From Tremella fuciformis (Eukaryota; Basidiomycota; Tremellomycetes; Tremellales; Tremellaceae): 64,000 nucleotides of DNA. The first letter of the stretch is position 1. Every line of letters starts with the position of its first letter. Under the pieces are notes generated by a model that was not told where the DNA came from, ran no database searches, and was given only the letters and a program-made list of their open reading frames with translations. A program made the position numbers and the translations under genes. Below, in pieces: positions 1-11,452 of the stretch. Location of the stretch: positions 1,860,001-1,924,000 of the forward strand of contig CP136493.1 in assembly GCA_032768795.1 (NCBI GenBank). Reading direction: 5' to 3'.

Positions 1-442
1 GTAGGAGGCTCAGGGGTGGGGGGAGGAGTGAAGAGAGGAGTTCCAGGTGGGCTTTCTCCTCCTCTGAGTGTTCTCATCTTCCTCAGCCAATCCAGCATCC
101 TACTTTTCCACAAGGGCAATCTGAAGGTCTGGGGATTGGTGACTGGACCATTGAAGCTACAAGTCAGCTTTGTGTCATGCCAAGAGAGAGCCTGACTCAC
201 AAGGACTTCACAACAGGTCTTTTGGGCACCCATGGCTTCTTCTCTCCATTGACTTTGCCTGACCCAGGAGGCAGGTAGGATTGTTGCTGGGGTGGGTGAT
301 AGGGAGAGTGTCTGACTGGCTGTGGGCGGCTTTGTTGAGAGCAGGAATGCTTGTGCTCATCATGAGGGTTGGGATGTCGCTTTTTTTGCTCTCTCTGGTG
401 CTGCCTGAGTGCTTTTTTGAACAAAGCTGACTGGAAAGCCAT
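1..442 (-). CDS. Partial unidentified protein, 5' part only
   Basis: I do not recognise this gene. The likely start is the ATG at 442, directly after a CAG acceptor that could end a 5'UTR intron; an upstream in-frame ATG at 553 is possible. Exon 1 (442-201) encodes a basic, Gln/His/Pro-rich stretch beginning MAFQSALFKKALRQHQREQK. A 44-bp intron (200-157) has a GTGAGT donor, a CTGAC branch and a TTGTAG acceptor. Splicing keeps the frame open from 156 to the window edge and gives a Pro-rich continuation (LFTPPPTPEPP near position 1). Base composition is less GC-rich than the neighbouring genes. It could be a lineage-specific gene or part of a mobile element; no domain supports either. Confidence 0.45.
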
Positions 443-777
443 TCTGATGTAGATGTACAGATGAGAGATGAAAAGTCCAAAATTTTCCGGAGTCAGAGCT
501 ACGCCCCATCGGCGACGCGCCACCGCCGATTTACCTAGTCTGCCACGTGACATCCGAGATCTCCCGCTATGACCTACGACCTACGGGTGACAACTACCAC
601 CTAACGTCTGTCGTATTCATTGTCTCGTCTCTGCTGCAACCTCCCTCAATCTCCTTCGGCCCTCCCTCCCCTGCTCTTCTCACTTCCCTCTCCTCCACTC
701 CTCCTGACTCCTTGGAATCACCCCGCAGAAACCTTAGACCCGCGAGCCCCAAGTTGCCCGCTCCTCCTGGGTCGGCG
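443..777. promoter_or_regulatory. Divergent intergenic region
   Basis: Gap between the partial leftward gene and the rightward hydroxyisourate hydrolase. It contains a CACGTG E-box at about 545-550 and a CT-rich tract at about 640-720 just upstream of the hydrolase start, typical of basidiomycete promoters. No gene is seen. Confidence 0.4.
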
Positions 778-1306
778 ATGTCCCGCTCGCCCGTGACATG
801 CCACGGTTCGTCTCGCCATTCAGTAGGATGAAAATGCTGTCTTGCTAACAACGCAGTGCTTGACGCATCGAAAGGCCGGCCCGCCGCCGACGTCCAAGTC
901 GAGCTCGTATGCCTCAGCATAGAAGGCGCCGCCGAGCCAGAACACAGCCTCGTCGAACTGCCGCAGAAGATCGCCGCGGGGTGAGCAGACTCACACAGTT
1001 GGCTGGGGGTACGGCTCAAAAGGGAAGCTCGACCAACCAGGACGGACGATGTTCCGAGCTGCTGCCGAGCGATTTCACGCTCGCCCCGGGCATCTACAAG
1101 ATGGTCTTTCACACTGGTCCATATTTCCAGTCGGCGAATGTGGCGTCGTTCTACCCCATTGTCGAAGCGAGTGTTACCTCCCTTGTTCTCTCCATTTTGT
1201 TTTGCTGATGCCACAGATCACGTTCTCTTACTCTGATCCGTCCCAGCATTATCATATCCCGCTCCTGCTCAGCCCGTTCTCGTACACCACATATCGGGGA
1301 AGCTAG
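778..1306 (+). CDS. 5-hydroxyisourate hydrolase (transthyretin-like)
   Basis: Hydrolyses 5-hydroxyisourate, the uricase product, in purine/urate breakdown. Four exons: 778-805, 857-980, 1028-1166 and 1217-1306, giving about 126 aa, the usual family size. After splicing, the N terminus reads [14 protein letters not shown], the family's HVLD signature. The C terminus has [11 protein letters not shown] and ends in YRGS, the diagnostic tetrapeptide of the active site. Intron 3 (1167-1216) starts with GC rather than GT (GCGAGT...ACAG) and is needed to keep PIVE joined to ITFSY. It ends 96 bp before the stop of the convergent WD40 gene. No peroxisomal targeting signal is obvious. Confidence 0.93.
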
Positions 1307-1401
1307 ATTGTAAGAATACAAGGTAGATCTAGATATATATGCTTGATATAGACAATCTGCAGGGTATCATCATTCTCTGCTCCCCAGCCTCGGCCGCATG
1401 C

Positions 1402-3175
1402 TCATGTCGCTCTTCGGGTCGATTCGATGTGATTCCGTATGAACTCCTCGATCCGAGCAACGTAGTTTTCAGAGAGTGAGTGCGTCTCTCCAAAACTCGT
1501 TGCGACTTCTGTCGGATCATCTGGCCAGCGTCAACGCTCAGGCAATGACTCCGCCACAATAGCTTACCGCTCATCCGGAATGTTAGTGGTATTGGCGGTG
1601 CATCATCACCACATGATCAGCGCTAGAAAGGGATACCAGCATCGACTTGGCCCTACCTGATGTCAATGTCAATGACCATCTGATCCTCTTCATTTGGATC
1701 TTCTGCCGCTGCTTCTGTTCTCCGCCCTCTTTATGGTCAAGAGGATTCCCATGGCATCATTATTGTCACTTACGCTTTGACCGTCTTGATCCGCTCATTG
1801 TAAGTCTGGCTTTGAGCGACCTTCCCCTCATGTCCGCAGAGTGTTACTGACCTCCCGGATCTCGGCAGGAGCATAGCGCTCTGGAGTTGTCGTCCAGACT
1901 CGCACTCTGCCGTCCGATCCGCCAGTCACAACATCGCCATTGGAGAAGGCTGCTGTCGTCCAGACGGTCTGACAGGGATGCAAGATGGTAGCCGAAAGCT
2001 GCCCATCCCCTGCTGTATCAGATGGGTGCTCAACGGGCTGACAGCGAGTGGGTATAGACGACGAGGAGAACGCACTGCGCCAAACCCGCTGAGAGTCGAT
2101 GAGCTCTAGGCGGGTAGCAGAAAGAAGGAGCTCACTGCAGTATGGTCTTCTCCACAGGACAGCGCGAGTTCCGGGTAACACTTGACCTCGTAGACATAGT
2201 CCTCGTGCCCTTTGTAGATCTGCGTGACGCTGCCGGTCCAGTCCCACTTCCGCACAAGCCTACCGTGAGTCACACACCACAACAAGTGCCGTGTCCACGC
2301 ACCCGTCGTTGCAAGCTGACAGGAAGAAGTCTCCACCCGGAGACAGACTGAGACTGCGCACCGGCTCTGGCGAGCCCTTGAATCGATGCAATATCTCTCC
2401 TGTAGGCCCCCACACGTTGATCAGCTGGTCGGCTACATCATGTCAATAAAGTCTGAGTGAGTATTTATGCCCGGGATGCCTCACCTGAACCTGCCGATGT
2501 TAGCTATTGCAAAGATAAACGAGACCCACCGGTCAAGTACGAAAAGCCAGTGCTCGAGCCGTTGATCACCGCAACGGCCCATACAGCTTCTGCGTGCCCC
2601 ACAAGCTCCACGCTAGTCGACCACTCGGACCTGTTGCGGGTCCATACCCGCGCTGTGTGGTCCCAGCTTCCGCTGATGAGGCAGTCTCGTTCCTCGCTAT
2701 AATCAAGGACGCAGACGTTGAGCGCGTGCCCGATGAGCGTGTCTACCGGCTCTGAGTCGAGAGTCGAGAGGGAGTGCAGGAGAATCATGGAGGAGTTGCC
2801 GCCCGAGGCGATCAGGTCTGCAGGGTCAGAGATGCCGGGGGCGAGCCCAAGGACCTCACCGTCCTTGACTTGCGAAGAGGCGGGGATGTATGCTAGCGAG
2901 TTGACGTATGCCTGATGACCTTGCAGCAATGCGGCGAGCTCGAACTGGGCGTCAGGCATTGATCCTCATGAAAAACACCTCCTTGAGGCGCTACGGACGT
3001 CTGGCTTCTCTCCGGATGTCTTCCATACTGCGACGGTCCCGTCGCGAGACGCCGAAGCGAGCGTATCGTCGTCGATGGTGATTACGGATTTCACATCGCC
3101 GAGGTGCTGGGGGTCAAGCTCGGCGCGGAGCTGGTACCCATCGCTGAGAGACTCGTCTTCAGCCTGGAGTCTCAT
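1402..3175 (-). CDS. Doa1/Ufd3/PLAA-like WD40 protein, no PUL domain
   Basis: Doa1/PLAA proteins bind ubiquitin and Cdc48. About 450 aa from ten exons: 3175-2999, 2944-2530, 2490-2485, 2432-2303, 2259-2136, 2088-1852, 1805-1774, 1728-1657, 1608-1568, 1520-1402. The WD40 propeller is clear (LQGHQAYVNSLAYIP, LISGSWDHTARVW, LTGSADQLINVWG, GGSDGRVRVW). It is followed by a short piece resembling the PFU ubiquitin-binding region (DDAPPIPLTFRMSDDPTEVA, ending FIRNHIEST). The protein then stops; the C-terminal PUL domain of normal family members (about 700-800 aa) is absent, and only 95 bp remain before the next gene. Oddities: exon 3 is a 6-nt microexon, and the intron before exon 9 would have to end in GG instead of AG. 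Confidence 0.85.
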
Positions 3176-3360
3176 CGAGACCGTAGGAGCCTGGGGAAGA
3201 TGATGTCAAGCAGGCAAATGCGAATATGGTTCAGGTGGACCTCGCAAGTGGAGGTTGACAACAGCGTGTAGCGTGGCTACGCTGCTCTTCCTCACCGGCC
3301 AAGACTAGGACCTCCTTGTCTCCCATATAGCGTATGCATATCTCATGTGGTCACGCTTCG

Positions 3361-4530
3361 CTATGCGCTACTTGTCCGACGGGTCGCCGTGTATTCTTCG
3401 TGTTTCCCCATAAAAGCAGCCCGCACCTTCTTCGGATACTCCACGTCTTTCCCCAAATAATCCGCCAGCGTGACGGGATAATCATACGCCGACGAGCACT
3501 CAGAGGACCACATCTTCGAACCCTTCTCTGGACCTTCGTCCGTGGCCATGGCGCTCCTGACCGACATGAAGCACTCCAGCAGCCGGGCATTGCGGCGATT
3601 GGGGCGGGACTGCGATTGATACCAGGCCCCGATGACAGGTATAAGTCTGGACATGAGCCGGGCCCGCCCGTGGCGACTGCGAGGTACTGACCCGTAGAAC
3701 ATGTTGATGATCTCGATCTTGAACGCTTTGGCGAACACGATCCGCCATGCCCCGCAGTGAAAGGGTATGTACACCCAGATGAGCAGGTTGACCGCGTACT
3801 CGACCAGATCCGCAATATCGCCCAGGACCGGGATGACGGTGAACATTGGGCCAAAGCCGAAGCGGAAATCGGTGCACTATACGCTAAGCTCGAGTCCAGG
3901 CATGCCAGGCGGGTCGGGCGGCGCGGCCAGGTGACTCACGGGGATCTTGAAGCAATCGTCCATTACCGAAGCGTAATGATGCACAAACATGACCGAGCGG
4001 TAGTCATACACTGTCAGTCGCTCACGGGGCAAGCGGAATTTCTGCCCTTCAGAGAGCGGCTCGACGGGCGTGATGCTCCAGCACTCACATATATGACCTG
4101 ATGGGGAGGGCGAGCAAGCTGTCCGCCCTCGTCTCTCTTCTGCGTGTGCCGATAATTCTGAGATTTGCTTGGTTTTAGGAGATCCGGATGCTGGAAATAG
4201 TTCAGTAACTGCACGAATTGATCGAAGAAAGCCTGCAACTCAGTCAGGGCGTCTCCACGGCGAACTATCCAGTACGTCTATCTTTCCGCGCTCAAGCGAC
4301 GATATTGCGGCTGCCCGTTGGGCCTCCACTGTAGCAGGCAGTCCGTGGTTGAAGTTGTTCTTCGGATGGTTCGCGGTGGGGAGGGCGAGCCAGCGGTGAT
4401 CTCCCTGCACGTATTCGTGGTGATCATCGCCGTAGTGATGTCGGTACTCGATGTGGTCGGGAATCGAATTGCCGTGTATCCACGGGTGTGGGTCGATAAA
4501 TAGCCTGTGCAGAATCGTGAACAGACCCAT
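3361..4530 (-). CDS. DUF4112 domain membrane protein
   Basis: Five exons (4530-4276, 4232-4089, 4041-3940, 3876-3692, 3646-3361), about 323 aa. The C-terminal half matches the DUF4112 pattern: MDDCFKIPCTDFRFGFGP, then a hydrophobic segment with IPVLGDIADLVEYA, a second LIPVIGAW segment, and the conserved NRRNARLLE. The first 85 residues (MGLFTILHRLFIDPHPW...) are His-rich and match nothing I recognise. The start was chosen because the ATG follows CTGACTCGTCTTTCTCGCAG, a likely 5'UTR intron acceptor. DUF4112 has no known biochemical function; its paired hydrophobic segments suggest a membrane protein. Confidence 0.8.
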
Positions 4531-4885
4531 CTGCGAGAAAGACGAGTCAGTGCTCTCGCTGCGGGTCAATACCGTTAGTAGAGGCAATTGCAATTGTCAC
4601 CGCTAACAACTTCGGGAAGTCGGCAGGCGAGGTGTCGTTTCAACATGATTTCCCTTGACTGGGCGACCCCTCCGTCCCGCATCCTTTGATCGAGGCCATC
4701 GCTGCCTTCCGGCCGGGCGAGAGCAGTCATTTTCCTGCGCTCATCACTGCCACCGCGAACATCAGATCCAGGACAATCGATTTCTAGGTCCGTACGTCTG
4801 TCAGGTCCGCGTCCACGCAAACAGCAATCTTTAGGAGGCGAGGGCTAATCGTTGCATGTATTTGGCTGTGTCCAAACCGCTCCGA
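4531..4885. other. Intergenic, COX7a 3' side to DUF4112 5' side
   Basis: This holds the 5' leader of the leftward DUF4112 gene, including a probable leader intron ending at 4531, and the 3' flank of the small leftward oxidase gene. The leftward open stretch at 4575-4820 lacks domain-like content and I treat it as leader. Confidence 0.5.
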
Positions 4886-5294
4886 CTAGTTTGCCTTCTC
4901 GTACTTGAGGTAGTAGTCGTCCCGCTTCTTCACTGCTATATCAGTGACCGCGCAAGTATGGTGACTGGGTCCATAGGTATTGAGACGCACTCATCGGGAG
5001 GTGGACCTGGTACCTGGGAATGTCAGTCTTGTCCTCAGGACGGCTTGTATAGACTCACCAGAACATGTATCCTCCTGCAACGCCCAAGCCAAGTCTGTGG
5101 GTCAGCCACGGTCGCCCAAAGGTTCCAACAACGGGTGAAAGCCGTCATTGAAAGATTCGGAGTCGCCGGAAGTGAAGCGTCTGCTCACGCGATGGAGATG
5201 TCGGTAATGAGGCGCTTGCGCAGCTGTAATGTCAGATTCGTGATCTGCACGTACGGCCAGAGCTGCTGACCTTGCCTACAATTGGTTGGATCAT
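4886..5294 (-). CDS. COX9: Cytochrome c oxidase subunit VIIa (Cox9/COX7a)
   Basis: Small nuclear-encoded subunit of mitochondrial complex IV. Five tiny exons (5294-5271, 5223-5189, 5094-5059, 5013-4991, 4935-4886) give 55 aa, the normal size. The protein has the family pattern PIVGKLRKRLITD, then a single membrane span ALGLGVAGGYMFWY, then a charged KKRDDYYLKYEKAN tail. All four introns have GT...AG ends and keep frame, and the total of 168 coding bases divides by three. The exons average only 34 nt, so the gene is invisible as an uninterrupted reading frame. It is divergent from CDC55. Confidence 0.9.
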
Positions 5295-5980
5295 GATGAC
5301 GAGGTTGTTGTAGGAGTCGAGGCAGAGAGAGGAAGAGGAGGATGGAGAAAGACGGGCAAGAGATGTATTCGAGCGGCGACCAATGGGAACACCGTGGGAG
5401 GTGTCAATTGAATGAATGCGAGCCTATCTGCTGCCAAACCCAGTTATCGAGTAGGCCTGTCACCCAGAATCGAATCGCGTAACTAAATGAAATTTGATCC
5501 CGCTCTCTGTTCCCCTTGTCCTCGCCTGACGGTGACGATTGCAACAAGGTGTAACACACTCCACCACTACCACTACCACCTACCACCACCGACCATTTGA
5601 CTACTTGTCTTCCCCCCTCACACCTCCCTCTCTCCTCACTAGAGGTCGACTGCCTGTACCTGCTCTGTCTTTCGTAGCAACTTTTCCCAATTGGATGTAA
5701 AGACAAACGCGACGGGCACGATCACACTCTCTCCTGCGTTTTCCATCGCCCAATCCCCAAAACCCGCCGTCAACAAGTCGACCAAAGTGTCGTTTGACAC
5801 GACAAAGGCTAGTCGAACCAGCAGCCGGCGGGTATTCCCAGAGGGCCCCCTTCACCTTCCCTTCATCTCCTTTGACGCCTCATCCCCGAACAGGCCCTAC
5901 TCGATCTCCCCCTTCCTCTTTCTCGACCTGGATTCAGGCCAGCTGCAGAAGCTTCAAGTAGCCGGTGAGACACTGCGGCC
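5295..5980. promoter_or_regulatory. Divergent region between COX9 and CDC55
   Basis: A 686-bp gap shared by the leftward oxidase gene and the rightward Cdc55 gene. It contains a CCACTACCACTACCACC-type CT/AC-rich tract at about 5560-5590. Part of it is probably CDC55 leader, perhaps with an intron. No coding sequence is supported. Confidence 0.4.
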
Positions 5981-7773
5981 ATGGATGCAGAGCCGAGCAA
6001 CCAGTGGCGCTTCGCCCAATGCTTCGGCGACAAGGGCGAAGTGGAGGATATCACAGAGGGTCAGTCGTCCTCCCTCAGCAGGTCACAAGACTCTAGCTGA
6101 TACGTCTCTCTACCTTATCATCACATGTCTCATCCCCACTACTTGTCCTCGCGTGTAGCCGACATCATTTCCACCGTCGAGTTTGACCACACTGGAGACT
6201 ACTTGGCAACGGGTGACAAGGGCGGACGGGTCGTCCTCTTTGAGCGGAACGAACAGGTGAGACAGCGTCGCACAGGGACTCATGCTCGGTCTGACGGACA
6301 GAAACGGGGTTGCGAGTACAAATTTTACACTGAAGTGCGTGACGGCGCATGAGAATGGATGGACTTGCTAACCCTCTTCAGTTCCAATCGCATGAACCAG
6401 AATTCGATTATCTAAAATCACTCGAAATCGAGGAGAAGATCAATCGGATCAAATGGTGCAAGAGACAGAACGCGGCACATTTCTTATTGAGCACCAACGG
6501 TAGGAGCAGCTACCGTGGGTCAGGGCTCTAGCTGACGAGTCAGACAAGACTATCAAGCTATGGAAGGTGTTCGACAAGCAGATCAAAGTCGTGGCGGAGA
6601 ACAATCATTCGGATGGTGTACAACCCGGGTCACCAAATCAGCCTTTGCGCCTACCGAAAATGACCACGCACGATTCCATCACCGCCGCGGTCCCGCGAAA
6701 GGTTTATGCGAACGCTCACGCCTATCACATCAACTCTATATCAGTCAACTCGGACGGCGAGACATACATATCAGCGGATGATCTGAGAGTAAACTTGTGG
6801 AACCTGAACATCAGCGATCAGAGCTTCAGTACGTGCTTTGCGCGCCGAATATCAGCGTCGTTGACGCATATCAGACATCGTCGACATCAAACCTGTCAAC
6901 ATGGAAGAACTCACAGAAGTCATTACAGCTGCCGAGTTCCACCCCATCCACTGTAACTTGTTCATGTACTCGAGCTCCAAAGGGACAATCAAACTAGCCG
7001 ACATGCGGGAATCAGCTCTATGCGATCAGCACGCAAAACGTATGTTTGCCGACATATTGCTCCTTGTCAATTGGCGCTTACAACTCAGTGTTCGAAGAAG
7101 AAGAAGACCCAACGCAAAAATCTTTCTTCTCAGAGATCATCTCGTCTATCTCGGATGTCAAATTCTCCAGGGATGGTCGATATATCCTTTCCCGCGATTA
7201 CCTGACACTCAAGATCTGGGACATCGCTATGGAGAGCAAACCGGTCAAAACCATCAACATCCACGACCACTTGCGGCAGAAGCTGTGCGACTTGTACGAG
7301 AATGATTGCATCTTCGACAAGTTTGAGTGTACCTTCAGTGGCGACGGAAAGTATGTGTCCTCTGATCACCTGATGCTGGACGTATGGAGGGTGAGGATGA
7401 TGGCTGACAACTAGCAACGTCCTGACAGGATCATATCACAATTACTTCAGGATATACGACGTCAACTCAGACAACGACGTGGTGTTGCAGGCCGACAAGT
7501 CCGCGTTCAAGGCGAAGAAGATCGGCGGGGCTCGAGGCAAAACGCCTGGAAAGAAGGAGACCATTCAGACAGAGGGCATCGATTTCGGCAAGAAGATTGT
7601 GAGCCCATCTGCAGTGATCGACGGGCCTTTTGACTGACCTCGTTCAGTTGCACGCGAGCTGGCATCCTCGAGAAAACACCATCGCAATAGCGGCAACAAA
7701 CAACCTGTGAGCACAATTGCGTGGGAGTTTGCGTCGTGCTGAGCAAAGCTTCCTGTACTCCACCTTGACATGA
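5981..7773 (+). CDS. CDC55: PP2A regulatory B subunit (B55/Cdc55)
   Basis: WD40 B-type subunit that directs protein phosphatase 2A in mitosis and stress responses. The spliced protein starts [19 protein letters not shown] and contains [20 protein letters not shown], the acidic binding region ([20 protein letters not shown]), [29 protein letters not shown], and the C-terminal FIAN-like block [15 protein letters not shown]. These are hallmark B55 sequences. Length is about 450 aa, usual for the family. Many short introns are present; the first donor is at 6060 and the last exon ends TTGACATGA. The start is the ATG giving the conserved N terminus. Confidence 0.95.
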
Positions 7774-8491
7774 GCTCCCATGCTCTCCTCGATCTCATTC
7801 CCGGATCCATTCCTCGACCACGACCATCATAATTACACGCACGACCACATTCTCAAGATACCCGTCAATCTCTCGACCCTTCTTCTTTCCCCTCATCATC
7901 GACTTCCATTCTCTTCTCCCTTTCCTGGTCTGTAGCTCTGCGCGGCCCGGGCAGACAGCGATGTCTTCTGGTCGCCTCCGCCATTGCCGCCTTCCCCTTA
8001 GGGTTCTTAGCATATCCGTCATCAATTTAGAGCTGCCGATCGACCGTGGGTCGGCTCAGTCACGTAGAAGCGTCCGTTTGCAGTAGGAAGCAGAAGACAG
8101 GGGGCGCAGTGTTTGGGGAGGGACATGTGGACGATGAGAGGTAGGCACCCTGTAGAAGTACAAAAGCAATAAGAATGCAAGCAGAATGCATCGAGAGAAG
8201 CAGAAGCATAGACATAGTACTTTGGTGCCTGAAAGGTGGGTAAACAACAGAGATCCTTTCACCACGTGGCCCCATATCGAGACTGACTTCTTTTCCCCAT
8301 GTTGCTTCGTTTGTCTGCTCTTTGCACTATAGCTCAGTCGCTGCGCCGGGAAGGCAGACGTTTGGGACATCGACATACCCTGCAGGTCTCGCCATAAATC
8401 GGCATCATCAACGCTGGACCGTAGTCTAGTCTGAAAAGTGATAGCACGCGCCGCGTCTCGAAGGACGCGGTCCTTCAATCAGCAAACACCC
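7774..8491. promoter_or_regulatory. Intergenic upstream of MPS1
   Basis: A 718-bp gap between the CDC55 stop and the MPS1 start. A pyrimidine-rich stretch lies at about 7860-7935. I see no domain-bearing frame on either strand. Confidence 0.4.
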
Positions 8492-11315
8492 ATGGCGACC
8501 GAGGCAGCCGCGCTGGGCGGTGGAGACATGCTTAGAGGAGATGGCACGGCGACAGTCATCACGCCGCTCGAATGGATCAACGACGAGGACTCGTTCGAGA
8601 TGCCCGACTTCCACTTTGACTGGGGAGTGACCAAGGAGAAGGCCCAGACGTCCGCAGCCAAAGTGTTGAGCAAGCAGCTGGCCTCGCTCGACATCAACCG
8701 CGTCTCCACCAAAGCGCTCATTTCTTCCGCAACGACGACGACGCCACCACAGGCGAAAGGTCGCTATGCCACGATCAACACGCCGCCGCTGAAAGGCGCT
8801 TCGTCCGCGCAGTCCTCGGCGTCCTCGGCGCACATCCTGTCGCTGACGGACGCGTCGACGGCCTCGGCCTCGTCCATGGTCCCGACGCCTCCGAATCTCG
8901 CATCCGCTACGAGCTCGCGCTCGCTGGCTTCGTTCGTGCAGGAGCCAGAGGCGGGCCCGAGCAGGCCGTATGGGACGAGGCCTTTCCAGCGGGTGGTCTC
9001 GGCGCCCTTGACGCGTCGAAGGGAGGACATCCCCACGCATGCGCTTGACAGACATGATGTGAGTTTGCGAGGAGAGCGGTCGCTCGCCGGACGCTGACTG
9101 CCAGTTGTCGAATACCTCGCCGCACACACATACGGCCACGTTGCGCCCCGGCATCTCACACACCCTGTCGTCGTCATCCATAGGCGCAGAGTCCTCAGCG
9201 ACGAGCACCCTGTCGCGGAGCGCATACGTGACGCCGGGGATCACCGAGCGTACGCTGAATGCTGCCTCGACCGGTAGACGACTAGGAGGGCTCTCTCGGT
9301 TTGGCGGGCCGGCTCGGCGTGTCGTTCTGCCTACCGATGGCGAGGGCAACAATGGCGAAGAAGAGGCGAGGAGCAGTCCTGTTTTAGTCGGTAAGTTGCT
9401 GACTGTCCTATGTTTTCAGAGGAAGCTGATGTCAGCGTCTCCTCATTTGAGGTCCGCATCGCTATCGTCAACCCCGAAAGACCCCGATCAGTCTCCGCCG
9501 CTCATTGAATCACGTCGTTATTCCCGTCAAAGTCCAGACCTCGCCAGCCGAGCGTTCGCGGCAATACAAGAGGAGCCCCCGAACGAATACGGGTCGTCTC
9601 GTCCTGATCGGCCGATCGAAAGCCGTCGAGCAGCATCTGAGCGTGCTGTTGAGCAGAATGGACCGTCACACCACCAATATCCCTCGCATGTGGATCCCCT
9701 GCGCCGCGCTTCACTGGAGAGGACAACCCGTCCAATCCGCGAGCCGTCATCCCAGTCAATAGCGAGCGACTCGAATGCGGAGAGAAGGACCTCGCCGCGT
9801 GAACTGCAGCTAGATGCACATCGTGTGGCTCCGGCACCTCCTGCCTCATCTTCATTTCACAATGTGACCGGCATGATCCCGACCAGCAATCAAAACGCTC
9901 AGTTCGCGGAACCGGATGCAGCATCACATCACGCGACCCAGCCTGGGAACGCTACCACTACCACGAAGCGCTACTTCCTGGTCAGCCAAACTCAGCATCT
10001 GATGGGGGACTGAAGAGCTGATCTACAGGTCAATGGCGCCACCTACGAGAGGATCGGGATACTTGGAAAAGGCGGCTCGTCCAAGGTCTATTCTGTGATC
10101 TGTCCCGTGAAACGCGTCATCTATGCCCTCAAGAGAGTATCCCTCGAGCGGGCGGACGCCGATACGTACCACAGCTACACGAACGAGATCGAGTTGCTCA
10201 AGCGACTCCGCGGACACGATAGAATCATCCAGCTGATAGACCATCAAATCACCTTTACTCAAGCAAATCGACCCAAGTTACTCATGATGGTGCGTCTGTG
10301 CCGTTAACTTTGCCTGTCGCTGATCCGTCAGGTGATGGAATGTGGCGAGATTGATTTTGCCATGTTGCTCGATGAACAAAAAGGCAAACGGGTCAACATG
10401 TACTTTGTCGGTCTCTATTGGGAGCAGGTCAGCGAATCCAATCGTGCGAGATGCAAGCTGATTTGCGCAGATGCTGGAAGCGGTCCAGGCTGTGCACCTG
10501 CAGAATGTGGTCCACACCGATCTCAAGCCCGCCAATTTCGTCCTTGTCAAAGGTCGATTGAAGATCATCGATTTCGGCATTGCAAAAGCAGTCGCCAATG
10601 ATACGGTCAACATCCAGAGGGATCAGCAGGTGCGTCTCTTTGCATGGGCGTGTGTAGATACTCATAGCAGATCGGCACTGTCAATTACATGTCGCCTGAG
10701 GCTATTCAGCGAATGAACAATCAAAAGGTGTTGAAGGTGCGTGCGCCATGATTCTCCTACTGAAGACTGACTTGTAGCTCTCCTACCCAAGCGATGTGTG
10801 GTCGCTGGGCTGTATCCTCTACCAAATGATCTACGGGAACCCTCCATTCCAGCATATCGGCGGCGGACCATTACCGAAGATGAATGCGATCGCGGACCCC
10901 AATCACCATATCGACTATCCCTCAATGGCCATCCCCAAATATGCCACTGGAGCCGATGGCAACCCGGTCGATCCCAACAGCTTGGCGGTGACAGTGTCCT
11001 CATCCGCCATCGACACCATGCGACGGTGTCTTGCGTATCGCAAGGAGCACAGATTGACCATCCCTGAACTGCTGCAACACGAGTTCCTGCGGCCCACCGT
11101 GGCGGACTGGCAGCCCCCTTCGGGCACGACGACCATCACAGCCAGTCAGATGGCGACACTGGTCAAGTTCGTGCTTCAAGAAAACGGTCTGCCGCCCCCG
11201 TCGGCAAATGACACGACTGCTAAAGTACGTCTTGCTGCGGCAAGAAGAATGCGTGAACGCTAACGCGCAGGATCTATTTGTACAACTAGAGGCGCAGAAC
11301 GCCATGACACGGTAG
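8492..11315 (+). CDS. MPS1: Mps1/TTK dual-specificity spindle checkpoint kinase
   Basis: Kinase for the spindle assembly checkpoint and spindle pole duplication. Roughly 800 aa: a long Ser/Thr/Ala-rich disordered N-terminal region, then a kinase domain from about 10029. The domain has the glycine loop [14 protein letters not shown], the VAIK-type lysine in YALKRV, the catalytic loop [17 protein letters not shown], and [20 protein letters not shown] and the following [22 protein letters not shown] activation loop are typical of Mps1. The start was placed at the ATG at 8492 (CACCCATGG context); the frame is open further upstream but has no ATG. The last exon encodes [14 protein letters not shown]. 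Confidence 0.95.
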
Positions 11316-11452
11316 TCACACACATTCACAACGATAATGGAATCTAGTCTTGAGGTTTTGGTATCACTCGACCCATGTTGTTGAACACGGCAATGCATCA
11401 CCATCCCACATTGCTTCTTACACGGTACACGTACACGGTGAAGACACACTGT

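Noticed and set aside
594..1214. A 206-residue leftward frame opposite the hydroxyisourate hydrolase.
   Set aside because: It is antisense to well-supported coding exons and crosses their introns without any domain.
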